Source: Phoenix dactylifera (Eukaryota > Streptophyta > Magnoliopsida > Arecales > Arecaceae). From it: 64,000 bases of DNA. The notes under the pieces were generated by a model. The model was not told where the DNA came from, searched no databases, and saw nothing but the letters and a program-made list of their open reading frames with translations. The position numbers and the translations under genes are program-made. Location of the stretch: assembly GCF_009389715.1 (NCBI RefSeq), contig NC_052401.1, forward strand, positions 663,843-727,842, in the 5' to 3' direction. Shown here piece after piece: positions 33,661 to 44,571 of this stretch (the first letter of the stretch is position 1; every line of letters starts with the position of its first letter).

Positions 33661-34599
33661 GACTGCGGAAACAACATATTTTATTTAATATCATCAAAAA
33701 GTGATGCATGCAATCAATGGATGATAACATATCTATCTAATCAACTTGGGCTATTAATTAGATAGTCCGTAATCAACTTGAAAAAAAAAAACATATAAGT
33801 CTAATTACGGTAAGAGCCTCGGTGCATCATTGTAGAGTCGCCTTTGGGCTAACAACACAACACGCTATAAAGTACTCTTAAAACATATCATGAAGCTAAT
33901 TAACAAAATCACATCAGCTTTCGAAACACCATCACCTTTGGGCAGAAGAATGATTCTAGGCTAATGCAATCTTATTAATCACTTCATGTCATTTTTCCAA
34001 ATCATCATACACAATAACACCTTCGGGCAAGATATTGCATTCAATAATTTGGGAAAATGCAATGCTACCCTTTTTTTTTGTTGAGAAAATCAGATAAATA
34101 TCAGTGAGTGTGCCACTTTGGTGACTACCATCCACTTCAATTTCAAAATATTCTCTTAATGGGAAAATAAGGATAGTCTTTATGCCCAACAATTTTCAAT
34201 CACAAAAATAATGGTTTATGTGACAAAAACATAATCATCAAACATGCTTCAAACATAATCAAAAATACATGTGATTGATTAAACAAAAATGTTAATTACA
34301 AAAGGCATATATGGCAGCAAGAGATGTCCAAAATTTAACAATTTATAAATTTAACACCTCAATAATTAAGATGCATGAGGGCCTTGATTCAGATTATTCA
34401 ATATTTAAATAACAATTAAATAGGTTACTAACTCTTAGCCCCAGCCCAAAAAACCCATTCTGGTCCATTAGGATGTAGTACAAATAAAATAAATATGAGC
34501 TGATTAAATAAAAGGGCCCAACTTGCAATTATAGACCTATTCAGATTGGGCTTAGTAGGACCAAGCCCAATCAGAAGGAAAAAACCCTAAATTCCTTTT
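33661..34599 (-). other. AT-rich part of the Copia leader
   Basis: No gene seen. Contains several repeats of the CTTTGGGC/CCTTCGGGC word and the pyrimidine-rich TTGTTTCCGCAG just before gag, which resembles a splice acceptor. Confidence 0.5.
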
Positions 34600-35155
34600 T
34601 TTTGACCTTTCTTCTTCCTCTGGCCGCCGCTGTTCCCTTTTTTTTTGTGTGTGTGTGGGAAGCAGCCCGTGGCTGCTACCCGTGGCTGTCCCATGGTGGC
34701 AGCCCGCGGCTGCCATCCATGGCCGCCACCCACGCCGGGCCGCCGCGATGCCCTGAGACGCGCGGCCGGCCGTGGGGTGGCCGGGAGAGGGCCCCCACGG
34801 CCGAGCCTGGCGGCGTCCCGGCAAGGCCCCACGGCCTGCGGCCGGCCGTGGGGAGGCTTGGGACGCGCCCCCAGCTTCCCAGCCGCGGGACCATGCCGTC
34901 CGCCTCCCGAGGACCTGACGGCGTCGCCGCGAGGCCCCACGGCCTACGGCCGGCCGTGGGGTGGCTTGGGACGCGCCCGCGGCCCGCAGCGGCGGCGGCG
35001 TCCGCCTGCTGTGGCGCCGTGGGGCGGCCGTCCGCCCGCGGTGGTGGCGGGCGAGCCGCCTCGGCCTCCTTCCGCCGGCCGTCGCACGGCACAGAGGCGC
35101 CGGCCAGCGGCGAGGAAGGCCCCTTGCCATCCTTCATCTTCTTCTTCTTTTAGCC
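34600..35155 (-). other. GC-rich island in the Copia leader
   Basis: About 550 bp of very high GC in an otherwise AT-rich element, between primer-binding site and gag. It contains a ~108-bp direct repeat (GGCCCCACGGCC at about 34,826 and 34,933, each followed by GGCCGGCCGTGG) and a third partial copy near 34,763. Several overlapping frames are open here (for example ATG 35,137 and ATG 35,130 on the minus strand), but their Ala/Pro/Arg composition is what GC-rich non-coding DNA would give. It may be a captured host fragment or a structured leader. Confidence 0.6.
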
Positions 35156-35414
35156 CATGAAGAGAGGAGTTGTAGAGCGGGAAGAAGATGAAGGATGTAT
35201 GCGGGAGAAGGAAAACAGAGTTTTTTTTTTTTTAAATTCGAAAATAATATACAATGGCAGATTTAAATTAAAATCAAATTTGATATTTGATTATCAATGA
35301 AAAATCTGTGTATGCATATTTATGCAGAAGATCCATTCACCAATGCATAAAATTAATCCGTAAGTCTAGATGAAATCATAATTGTGTATGAAGGACTCTA
35401 ATCTTAGCATGGAG

Positions 35415-35426
35415 GCTCTGATACCA
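35415..35426 (-). promoter_or_regulatory. Copia primer-binding site
   Basis: The minus strand reads TGGTATCAGAGC two bases after the 5' LTR; complementary to the 3' end of plant initiator methionine tRNA. Confidence 0.93.
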
Positions 35427-35428
35427 AT

Positions 35429-35897
35429 TGTTAAACATAAATAATAACATGCTAAGATTTAGAATCACAATAATGCCGTATTCAAGTTTGAGAGATATAC
35501 CTGCGGAAGACATATTGAATACGTTCTTCAATCACCTGGAATAATAGCGGCTGGATCTTTCCTTCCTTGCTCCTCACCAAAGATAGCCGTCAATGGGGCA
35601 AGCTATCAACCATATGGAGAGGAGAGGGGGACCTAGCCTATATATAAGAAACATAGAGGAGCCTTCCCATTAAAGGCTCCAAAACTCTAATTGGGTTTCC
35701 TGGCCTACATACCAAAAGTACCACAATAAATAGGACTCAATCCTATACATCCAAGGTGCACCAAAGCCCATAAAACAAAATGATCACACATCATATTGGG
35801 CTTAACCATAGTACCATTCTGAGCCATACGTCTAACCCGTTTTATAAAACAAAAATACGCAATCAGTGTAAGCCCATATTTTGAAATTATTCTAACA
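35429..35897 (-). repeat. Copia 5' LTR (right)
   Basis: 469 bp, same ends as the left LTR; TATA-like box with one change near 35,637-35,647. The four LTR differences are three transitions and one transversion. Confidence 0.95.
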
Positions 35898-35902
35898 AGA
35901 TT

Positions 35903-37497
35903 TCCCCAGAGCTAAAAACACTGAAGAGTTTTTGTATGAGACGCAGCCAATGAAGAAGATTTTCTGACAAAAATTCAAGAATTATATTCACTCCGGACCT
36001 GACAATGTATATTCACATTATAGTAGGGGAAGAAAATCCTGCAGCTGTTGATGAAATTGTAACAAGAGTTAGTAGTGAATTTACCATCATTTGTGAGTTC
36101 CTTTAGAGGTCATCATCTGACATGTTCCTCATTTCAGTTTTTGGACCCAATAATAGGTCAATATTGAATACTAGGCTTGATGTCTCAGAATTGATGACAT
36201 CCAATAGGAATGTTAATTATCATTCATCTTATCAAAACAAAAATCATAATAACGATTTCCTTGTCGGAACAAAGTAGTTTGAAGCTTTAAAAATCCAACA
36301 CATATGTCCAGCATACTATATTTTTTAAGTTTTCAAAATATCATGAAATTATGCTCTAAATAAAACTTGATAATTTTTTGCTTAAAAAATAGTCTTTATA
36401 ATTTTTTTTAAGAAGGAAAGGAAGTGATTACAGCCCTATCAACCATACAAATCCAAAGTGCTCCAAGATACGACTCTCTCCTGAGTTATGGCTCTTGCTA
36501 GGTATGGCCAATGCAAAAATCTACTAGATCATTCAAATTGCTGAAGTTAATTTCCCAAAAGTCATAGAATTCTGTATTTTTTTATATATTTGATTAGCCA
36601 AGCAATATGTTAAATTAAGGAGGAGGACTTTCTCATCTTTCCTTCTGTATCAAAGAATTTCCATGTGGTTCGTCTCATAAGAGAAAACAGCTGAGCCATT
36701 GACACATGCTTTCATAACTAAAAAATGTAACTAGCAAAATCATTCAGCTGGTGTGCTGTTTTTGTATTTGCGCCGTGAATTGTGGCAAAATAATGGAAGT
36801 AAAGAAGAATGTGAATGGTGGGAGACAGATGAGTGAATTTTTTGGGTGGTTTTTCTGAGTTACCATGACATTATGTAACAGCTTAAGACCTCACCCAAAA
36901 TAGCATCAGGTTAAGAGTTTAAATCCATTCAAATCTAATTACAAGGATTACGATCGGCCCGTGGTCAGCCTCAATGAGCCTTTGCTGCAATGTTCCCTAG
37001 TCCACTTGGGTCATAGGCTGGATTTACTCTGATACTATTTGTAACAACCAAAGATTTCATCCAAAATAGGTAGCTCGATGGTATTTTTTAGGTTCTTTAG
37101 ACCTGTATAAGTACCCAAGATCTCTTCGACGAATAACTGATGTAGAACTAAACACATGCCCACGGATCCCCCACATTATTCTTCTGCATTTGTTAGTGGT
37201 CCTGCTACTCTTCGTCCACAATAACTGGGACCCAAAACGAGTAGAAAATGGGTCACATAGAAAAGATTAAAGTCGAACCTGACTTGGCTTAAACACGCGT
37301 GCACTGCGTGGGGCTCTGCGTACATCTTCCACATTACTGGGAGCGAGAGAGAGGAGAAACCACAGCTTTGTGAGTGCTACCATCCTTGTTATTCCTTGGT
37401 TGAATAGTACCAGTTTTATTTTACCCTTTTTTTGTTTTCTATTATCTTTAAACTCGAGCAATTATATATCAATTCAGCAACACCATCACCCTTCTAT
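35903..37497. other. Unit 2 spacer after Copia
   Basis: Collinear with 9,520-11,119 of unit 1, no gene seen. Contains the same paired TGTAACA words (about 36,876 and 37,041). Confidence 0.6.
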
Positions 37498-37960
37498 TTC
37501 CTCAAGTTCAATTTTAATGGGACTGTCATGAAAAAAAAAGGTGCATTTGTGGAGCAGACTTTATTATATGAAGTGCTAAGTGCATCGCCAGTTGCAGACG
37601 GTGTTAGAATTTTGGATACTACAATTCCAATGGTGGAGTTACGTGCAGCTTGGAAAGATCTAAATTATGTTATATATACATTAAGAGTTTCACAGGTTTA
37701 TTTAGACGAAGACTCTATAACAATTATTAGATATATTTCTAATTCACTTCCTACTAACAGAAGACTTCTTCCACTGGATTGTTGGCGATGATGCATTCAC
37801 TACTCTAAATTGAGATTTCACATATTTATAGATAAGCTAATAGTGCAACTGATCGGATGACATTTTATGTGGCAAATTATATGAGATCTACATTATAGGT
37901 TTTTTCAACAGATCTTCCTATTCAATTTTGTAATATTTTATTTTTCATTCCCATGGATGT
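37498..37960 (+). mobile_element. LINE RNase H remnant, unit 2
   Basis: Better preserved than the unit 1 counterpart: an open stretch reads FNFNGTV, then TTIPMVELRAAWKDL and VSQVYLDEDSITIIRYIS, which match the RNase H core of the full LINE (NFDGSV, AELWAAW, LYLEGDSSIVIDWI). After a frameshift, FHIF and remnants of the C-terminal part follow to about 37,960. No poly-A tail or target duplication seen. Confidence 0.7.
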
Positions 37961-39371
37961 ATTTATGCCCAATTAACTTAAATCATCCGATTTATCAAAA
38001 AAAAAAGGTTGACTATCACCTGTGAGACGTAACCTCATGATACAATAGTCTTTCTCTTGCCCGACTAATTCTAGCAATCAATGGTTACAGTTTGGTGTTT
38101 AGTTTAAATGTTGGCATCAAACATCATGGCACTTTCATGGGATGTGAGACATAACTAGTTGATGGTTTGTATTGGTTATTTCAATCTAGTAGATATATTT
38201 TAAGTGCATATAATGTGAGTGCCTCATCATAAAAGAAAAGAGATCTCCTCTATAACACTTAAGAGTTGTGTTTGATACTCCAATATGCCAAATTCCAGGC
38301 ACAAAATCTTGCTTTGAATCAACTCTCGAATGCTTGGTTATACTTGCCTTCAAAGCAAGCCCCACCTTCGGATGCCAAAGTTTGCTACTTAAGATATTAA
38401 CCTTTGGACATAATAATTAACACGAACTATTACATGTATGATGACTCCTTTGAATTCCCAAATGGCCTTATTCCACCATGTAATGATTTCACCCAAGAAA
38501 ATAAAAAAAATGATTTTGTACCCACAGAACATTAATTTTGTACGATCCTAAATGCCGGAAGGTAGGGTGGGGAGGTTTCTCCCAAACATTCTCCACCTTC
38601 CAATTGTTTTATGCTTCCTTTAGACTCTCCCTGATTTCTTTTTCATCGTGCTGCTTTTCAAAGTTCTCTCCCGTACACTCTCTTCCTCCTCATGTAAGCA
38701 GAAGTCCCCGCATGAGAGTCCTTTAAAGCGTGGTAGCTAAGCAAAGTCAAATATGGATTCTTTAAACACCATAGTTGAGAAATTTGTATTAAAAATATGA
38801 TTTAAATTACATATATTGTTCATAGCACTAGTGTGCTTTATATTCAAATTGAGCTCATAGATATAGTAAGATACAACAATAAAGTTCTATGATTATGAGA
38901 AAAATACTAGAGGACATATATATAGTATAATATAATAACAAAATTTTATGATTTGATATGAATACTGAATTTGAATATGACAATTAGATTCTATGATTTT
39001 TAGAGATTGATCCGAGCTGATATACCAAGATTATGCATGCAATATGTAATAACTGTGATATCTAATATTATACGTACTATAATAGGCGAGATTGTACATG
39101 ATTCTGACAACTGTAATATATCAGAAGGCACCATAAGCCTGGTAATCAACAAGAAGGTCATGGCGGTCGAGGACGATCATACTGTGATATTCAATGTCGT
39201 GCATGCATGTTATATTATAACAGATGTGATTGTGCATAATTCTCACTTAATTGTAGCGTTGACGGGTCCACAACGTTGGTTTCTTTTTCCCCGGTGAATT
39301 AATTTTATCCCACCGTCCCCGTTTAACAGACTTGGAGACCTCTGAATGGAATAAATAAAGGCAACGGTGGT
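37961..39371. other. Unit 2 distal spacer, upstream of DIR-A copy 3
   Basis: Collinear with 11,581-12,994. No gene seen. AT-rich; the last ~125 bp are the conserved DIR-A upstream block. Confidence 0.5.
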
Positions 39372-39651
39372 TCCAAGTGCTGGCTCCCGCACTGATTGAG
39401 AGCTTGAGACCAGGAGCTATATGTAACAGAAAACAGCAAGTTCCAGTGAATCCAATCCTGTCACATAATCCTACACATGGTGGGACCATGGCTTATTCCC
39501 ATACTTTTGGGTGCTGACTTGGCTGTTCCCTATTACCTCCATGGAACCAAAGCTCCCGCTGAGCCAATTAGTTTGTGTCACGAATTTTACTACAACTTGG
39601 TCCCCACACTCATTATTGCACTTCATTTCTCTTTGCCACGATCGTTTTCCT

Positions 39652-39662
39652 CTATAAATATA
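39652..39662 (+). promoter_or_regulatory. TATA box of intact DIR-A
   Basis: CTATAAATATA, 48 bp upstream of the ATG at 39,710; this leaves a short 5' UTR of roughly 20 bp. Confidence 0.75.
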
Positions 39663-39709
39663 GCTTCCATCTTAGCTTAATTCCATGCCCTCCACGCATT
39701 GGCAGAAAA

Positions 39710-40288
39710 ATGGCTACCGTCACCACAACCATTTCATCTCTTCTTTTTGGCATGCTCCTCCCATCCCTCTTCCTCCCCACTTGCGGCCTAACTAATGCAA
39801 AAACCCAGGCCCATTTCTCCAAACCAGCCCACATGAAGCTAAGGCAGAAGGTAAGCCACCTCCACTTCTTCTTCCATGACGTAGTGAGCGGCCGCAACGC
39901 GACGGCGATGCCGGTCACCGATCCGGTCATGCCTTTGCCATCGAGCTTCGGCAAGACCGTCATGATGGATGATTTGCTGACGGAGGGGCCGGAGCCGACT
40001 TCGAAACCCGTGGGCCGGGCTCAGGGGATGTATGCATTTGCGGCCCAGCAGGAGCTGGGCCTGCTCATGGTCATGAACCTGGTGTTCACAGAGGGGAAGT
40101 ACAACGGCAGCGTGCTCACCGTGCTCGGACGGAACCCGGTGCTTCACCGGGTACGGGAGATGCCGGTGGTCGGAGGGAGCGGGCTGTTCCGATTCGCCCG
40201 GGGCTATGCTCAGGCCCAAACCCACTGGTTTAATCCCAACACGGGGGATGCCATTGTTGAGTACAATGCTTACGTGCTGCACTACTGA
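39710..40288 (+). CDS. Dirigent protein, DIR-A copy 3, intact (192 aa)
   Basis: Intronless gene, ATG 39,710 to TGA 40,288. An in-frame extension reaches further upstream but crosses the TATA box, so the internal ATG followed by a hydrophobic signal peptide (SSLLFGMLLPSLFLP) is the sensible start. Dirigent landmarks: [64 protein letters not shown] and the C-terminal [14 protein letters not shown] and NGS are possible N-glycosylation sites; NAT is lost in both pseudogene copies (Lys instead of Asn). It keeps CAG and CCC at the positions that disable copies 1 and 2. Expected role: secreted radical-coupling guide in lignan or lignin-like biosynthesis. It shares only partial identity with DIR-B, so the two are different members of the family. 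Confidence 0.94.
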   Translation: MATVTTTISSLLFGMLLPSLFLPTCGLTNAKTQAHFSKPAHMKLRQKVSHLHFFFHDVVSGRNATAMPVTDPVMPLPSSFGKTVMMDDLLTEGPEPTSKPVGRAQGMYAFAAQQELGLLMVMNLVFTEGKYNGSVLTVLGRNPVLHRVREMPVVGGSGLFRFARGYAQAQTHWFNPNTGDAIVEYNAYVLHY

Positions 40289-40663
40289 ACTGAACTTAAT
40301 AATTGAAGTGCCGCTTGAAGCAATAATTAGCTGTAGGTCGTCTTCTTTTCATTTTTGAGTGTTGATCTTTAAGCAGACTGGTGTCTTTATTTGATACTTT
40401 TCTTCCTCGGTAGATGCTGAGGCTCCTTTTCACTGTGTCTTTGTGGGAGTTACCCTTCAGTTAGATTAGATTCATAACATAACAGTTTTATCCCATGGAC
40501 GGTACCGCCCTTCTGTTTGCATGGACGGCTTGTCGCTGAGCAGTGAAACAAAGGACGAAGTATTGGTGGCCGTGTGAGACCTTTCACGAGGGCGTCTCCA
40601 CCGAGTCCGGATGCTACTGAATTCCACCCCGTGATCTACGGGTCCAGATGATGGGGACGTCTC

Positions 40664-40712
<49 letters not shown>

Positions 40713-41729
40713 CTGTGTGTGATATCATTGGATGTGTAAGCCCAGCACCATTGGAAGAGACTATGAATCTTCCAAAACAAACCACGAAATCCATCACATT
40801 GGATGCTGCGGCGACGACGACATCTATGGTAACTTAAATAAGAAGCATGGATGCATGGAAAAGTCTAATTATCCCAATTGGTGAAATGTTAATTGGACCA
40901 CTTTATGAGACAAGCCCTGTTGGACGGATGTTATATCGTAAATCTTTTTTTTATTAGCATCACATCAGTTAACTTCAAAAAGTAATAATATTTAATTATC
41001 TTTTGTACGTCGGTCCCTGCTAAGGTCATGCTGATGCCACAGTAGCCCTCCTATCAAACCTGTCCTATGGTATATTAGACCTCCCATCTGCTATCATGAT
41101 CTCCATCCTCCCTTTTAAGAATAGAGTGATAAAAGAGCATATAGAGTAGAGAGCAAGGACATGGCAAGCACTACCACCAAGAAGCTGACTCCCCCATGGT
41201 TCCTCCGTCCACGCTGGTGCAGGCTAAGGCGACAAAGCTGCCTCAAGCGTGCTGCTACTGCCACTTCAAGCTGATATATGCTATTAATTGCTTGGATGCT
41301 TTGCATGGTGGAAAGTTGCACGCTGGATTACTCGTGAATGTTGTTATGGAGATCCTCCATGCGCCCAGGGCATCAAACCAAAAATTTGTGTCATTGTGCT
41401 TGCCACCATCTTCCTCACAATCGATGAAGGAGAGTAGCTGTTATGTTGTTTTCTTCTTGTTCTTGTCATCGCCGTCTTCATTGTCGTCCTCGTTGTCGTT
41501 GTTTGCTACTATTACGAATAAATTTATTGCCTTCTGTTTCATTGTTGGTAGACTTATTCAAGTCTCAAATCGTTCCTATCGATTGAATTTGTTTTACCGA
41601 GTTATGTCTCTAGGTGCAAACTGCGTCACCCTACTAACAGCCACTTGACCAGCCCTAAATAGAGTAGAAATTTGAAGTCTAGGTCTAGGGCAGATACAAT
41701 CATTTCGAGCTAATAACGACACAAAACAA
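40289..41729. other. Unit 3 3' flank and rearranged spacer
   Basis: The MITE empty site is at 40,434-40,436. A (CT)n(GT)n microsatellite occupies 40,663-40,720 where units 1 and 2 have the LTR-like block. Patches at 40,733-41,030 and 41,438-41,580 match unit spacer. An ATG at 41,161 opens only a short frame without recognisable domains; not called as a gene. Confidence 0.6.
40663..40720. repeat. (CT)n(GT)n microsatellite
   Basis: About 20 CT units followed by short GT runs, directly at the junction where the 3.75-kb block of units 1 and 2 is missing. Confidence 0.85.
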
Positions 41730-42262
41730 GCTTCCTTAAGGTCGACTTTGACGGATCGGTGCTGGATGGCGGTACGCGAGGCGGGGCAGTCTTTGTTATA
41801 CGGGATCCTCACTCTAAGGTAGTGGCAGCGGGCGGTTGCCAGTTGTTCGACACATCAGTTCCAGGGGCGAACTTGCGAGCTGCTTGGGCAAGCCTTCGCC
41901 ATGCGCGGCAGGTGCTGCGGGCCAGCTTGATCATTCTGGAGGACGATTTGGCTATGGTCATTGGGTAGATTCGAAGGGGACTGAGTGGTGAAAGCACAGA
42001 CCACCCTCTGATCTGGGACATTGGGATGATGGTGAGGGGTAATGTGGTCTTCGAGGCCAAGCATGTCTTTAGAGAGGCCAACGAGACGGCTGACTGGGTG
42101 GCTTCCTACGCGGCCTACCACTCAGGATACGCCATGTGGTCAGGAGAGCGGGAGCTGCCACTGGCACTCCGCGAGCTTGTGTTTTCTGATTTTTTTTGCA
42201 TGTATTCATACGCATATTGTATGAAGAACTTGTTAAAGCAAAATATAAAAATAAAAAAAATA
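41730..42262 (+). mobile_element. LINE 3' fragment with RNase H and A-rich tail
   Basis: Reads DFDGSVLDGGTRGGAVFVIRD, then ANLRAAWASLRHARQVL and LEDDLAMVIG, one stop at 41,966-41,968, then VFEAKHVFREANETADWVA, which closely follows the C-terminus of the full LINE once its last frameshift is corrected. The A-rich tail (AAAATATAAAAATAAAAAAA) lies at about 42,240-42,260. A 5'-truncated insertion, rather well preserved. Confidence 0.85.
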
Positions 42263-44120
42263 ACGACACAAAAGAAACCCGACGATTATCTAACATATCA
42301 TAAAACATAAAGGTCTCGTTAAGTTTTCACCCACAACAACCACCACTTGGCCTAACATGTCACCTACCACCATGAGACTCAACTATCATTTCCTTCAGCC
42401 AGCATATGGACGTCATTTCTCTTTCCTCCGTGTCACTGTTTTTAGAAATGGGGACTTTAGCCCAATAAGTGCTGGAATTTTGTACCTACCCAGAACAAAA
42501 ACTGACCCAATTGATGGATTGTAGAATTAGGAAATCTACATATACCTGGACTTGAAGAGATTGGATACCACCCCTTGTATTAGGTGACAAAATCTTGTTC
42601 TCGATTTCTTATTAATAATGAAAAATCCCTTAAAAATGGCCATAGCTTATGTCCCATGTTGGTGTGCCTACTAAGACAAATAAACTCGTTGCACCGGCCA
42701 GGGACACACCATAGGTCATTTTGCAATAAAACGAATGGGCATGTCACAGTTGAGCAAGTTCCAAGACCAAGCCTCATTAAGGCCCAATACCAGGCTAGGC
42801 TCATTTCAGAGGGAGAACTATGGAAGCATAGCTATACACAAGAAAGATGAATGGATGGTTTTGATCACCAAGACACCAATGGAACATTGGAGCCCACAAG
42901 AGATTGAATGGCCCACAACGTTGTTGCATATTGGCACTGGTGTAACTTTGTCCTTGAAAAGGAGGAGGAAGGAGGAAGATGATGGATAATATGTATGCTA
43001 ATATGATGTGAGAAATGTTAGTTCGACATGCATGCACAAACATGAGATTTTTCAGTTCACATGCATATGCATGCACAAGTGCACCCAAGAGTCGAATTGT
43101 ACACAAGCACATGAACATTACAATATATCATAAAATCCATGATATTATTTCTCATATTTTTAAAAAATATCAAGAAAAAACACTTTGCTCTACATTCGTA
43201 ATATGTTAACCCGTACTATGATTTAATTACCAAATATTAGTTTATAGTTATTCTTTATTTTTCTTATCAATAAGTCAAAATTTTTTTGGAAGCATGATTT
43301 ACTAATGCAAAATAAAAATGCTAACTTAGAGTGCATATTGATGCTGAGTTTAACTCGATCAACAATAAGAATGCAGGAGATTGACTTGGCAAAGGGTCTC
43401 GATCATTAATTTGACTAGATTTTGTATCAAAAATATATTAAAAACTATAATTTTTTAAATAATGTATAATATTCTTATTATTTTTTAATTGCAACACAAG
43501 TAAAATTATCTATATTTTAAAGAACTTGTAAGAAAAAAATTATATACAAATATAAGAATGTGTTGAAGTTATTGATGCTCTTAAATACTTTAAACAAAAT
43601 TATTTTGAAAATATCACAAAGAAAGGAATGAAGTTATTGATTTTGCATTTATCAAAGTACAAAAGATTAAATCTTTTGTAAAAATAAATATTAAAATATG
43701 AAATATGACAACATATTTCAAATGAGTATATTTCTTGCGAATAATCTTTTAACTATAGTAGACATTAATTTAATAAAATAGATTACTGTCAGGTGGTTGG
43801 GCTGTTCTTATTTAGTTGATAGGTCACCGATTTAATTCCTACTACAGATAGTACATGAAATAGTTTTGTGGTTTTTCTTCGCACTAAATTCCTACATTTT
43901 CTAAGTACCGGACACCAACACTTGCCCTGCATTTTCGAAAAAAGTGGGAGATATAATGGATCATAAGTTTTTCAAAAAAAAATCCAATATTAATTTTTGG
44001 CGGTCAAAATTTTTTATGATTTCTTGCAGTGGGATGGACACTTAAGAGTGTGCAACTATAAACTATTTTTTGTGGTTTTTTTACGTCCTATTCACAACAC
44101 AACAGAAAATACTTGATGCC
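42263..44120. other. Intergenic, AT-rich
   Basis: No gene recognised. At about 43,790-43,850 a stretch with GTGGTTGGGCTG and GGTCACCGATTTAATTCC vaguely resembles RNA polymerase III A and B boxes of a tRNA-derived SINE; too weak to call. Confidence 0.4.
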
Positions 44121-44123
44121 TTT

Positions 44124-44568
44124 CACTAAAAGTAAAGTCAGTTTTATCGTCGGCAATAGACGACGCTTCATGGGCTAAGACGACGCTAAATACCGTCGTC
44201 GAAAAATAAAAAAAAACTGACGCTTTTCGAAGCGTCGTCGGAGGTCATTTTTGAAATGACGACGCTTTCAAAAGCGTCGTCAGAGGCCAAATTTTTCCAA
44301 AAAAAAATAATCCGCATCCTGCCTCCCCGAACGACGCTTTATAAAGCGTCGTCGGAGGCCCATTCTTCCTTACAAATTCCTAACCCCCTCTCCTTCTCTC
44401 TCCATCGCTCGCTTTCAAAAGCGATCCCTAACCCCTCCGGCCGCCGCACCCCCCTCCCCTCCTCTCTTCGTTGCTCTTTCTCGATCTCCAGATTCAAGAA
44501 ACCATCTCCTTAAAAAGCATCGGTATAGACCTTAAAAAGCGTCACCAAAGCTTCTCTTTCTTGTAGTG
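44124..44568. mobile_element. Non-autonomous CACTA (En/Spm-type) element, 445 bp
   Basis: The left end reads CACTAAAAGTAAAG and the right end, inverted, CACTACAAGAAAGA; the element is flanked by TTT on both sides (44,121-44,123 and 44,569-44,571), the 3-bp duplication expected for CACTA elements. Subterminal repeats GACGACGCTTT and AAAGCGTCGTC recur at least six times, often as perfect palindromes. The internal ~170 bp (44,365-44,515) are C/T-rich and look like a plant 5' UTR, possibly a captured gene fragment. No transposase. Confidence 0.88.
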
Positions 44569-44571
44569 TTT

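Larger units (their letters stand above)
28519..35897 (-). mobile_element. Complete Ty1/Copia LTR retrotransposon, 7.4 kb
   Basis: Bounded by AGATT target duplications (28,514-28,518 and 35,898-35,902) with 469-bp LTRs that begin TGTTA and end TAACA. The primer-binding site (TGGTATCAGAGC, initiator methionine tRNA) lies beside the right LTR and a purine-rich tract beside the left LTR, so the element reads on the minus strand. Domain order gag, protease, integrase, reverse transcriptase, RNase H is diagnostic of Copia. A single in-frame stop breaks the polyprotein. A 1.7-kb leader with a GC-rich island separates the primer-binding site from gag. Confidence 0.97.
12995..39371 (+). repeat. Tandem segmental duplication, unit 2 (expanded by LINE and Copia insertions)
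   Basis: Collinear with unit 1 from end to end. The offset is 12,994 at the left, 12,519 after the unit-1 MITE and about 12,538 to 12,680 further on. The extra length is almost entirely the LINE at 21,195-27,499 and the Copia element at 28,519-35,897. Unit 1 keeps both pre-insertion sites, at 8,510-8,527 and 9,515-9,519, so both elements arrived after units 1 and 2 separated. Confidence 0.95.
39372..41590 (+). repeat. Tandem duplication, unit 3 (partial, rearranged)
   Basis: Homology to units 1 and 2 is strong through DIR-A and its 3' flank to about 40,650. It skips the 3.75-kb LTR-like block, resumes around 40,733-41,030 (matching 5,541-5,890), and appears again at about 41,438-41,580 (matching 19,205-19,320). 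No DIR-B equivalent follows. The unit is therefore a more diverged, mosaic copy and probably split off before units 1 and 2 separated from each other. Confidence 0.85.

Noticed and set aside
34552-35137. Long Ala/Pro/Arg-rich open frames on both strands
   Set aside because: Open frames on several strands at once in a very GC-rich island are expected by composition; no domain or conserved start.
39575-39709. 45-codon upstream extension of intact DIR-A
   Set aside because: It contains the TATA box, so it is very probably promoter, and the signal peptide starts at 39,710.
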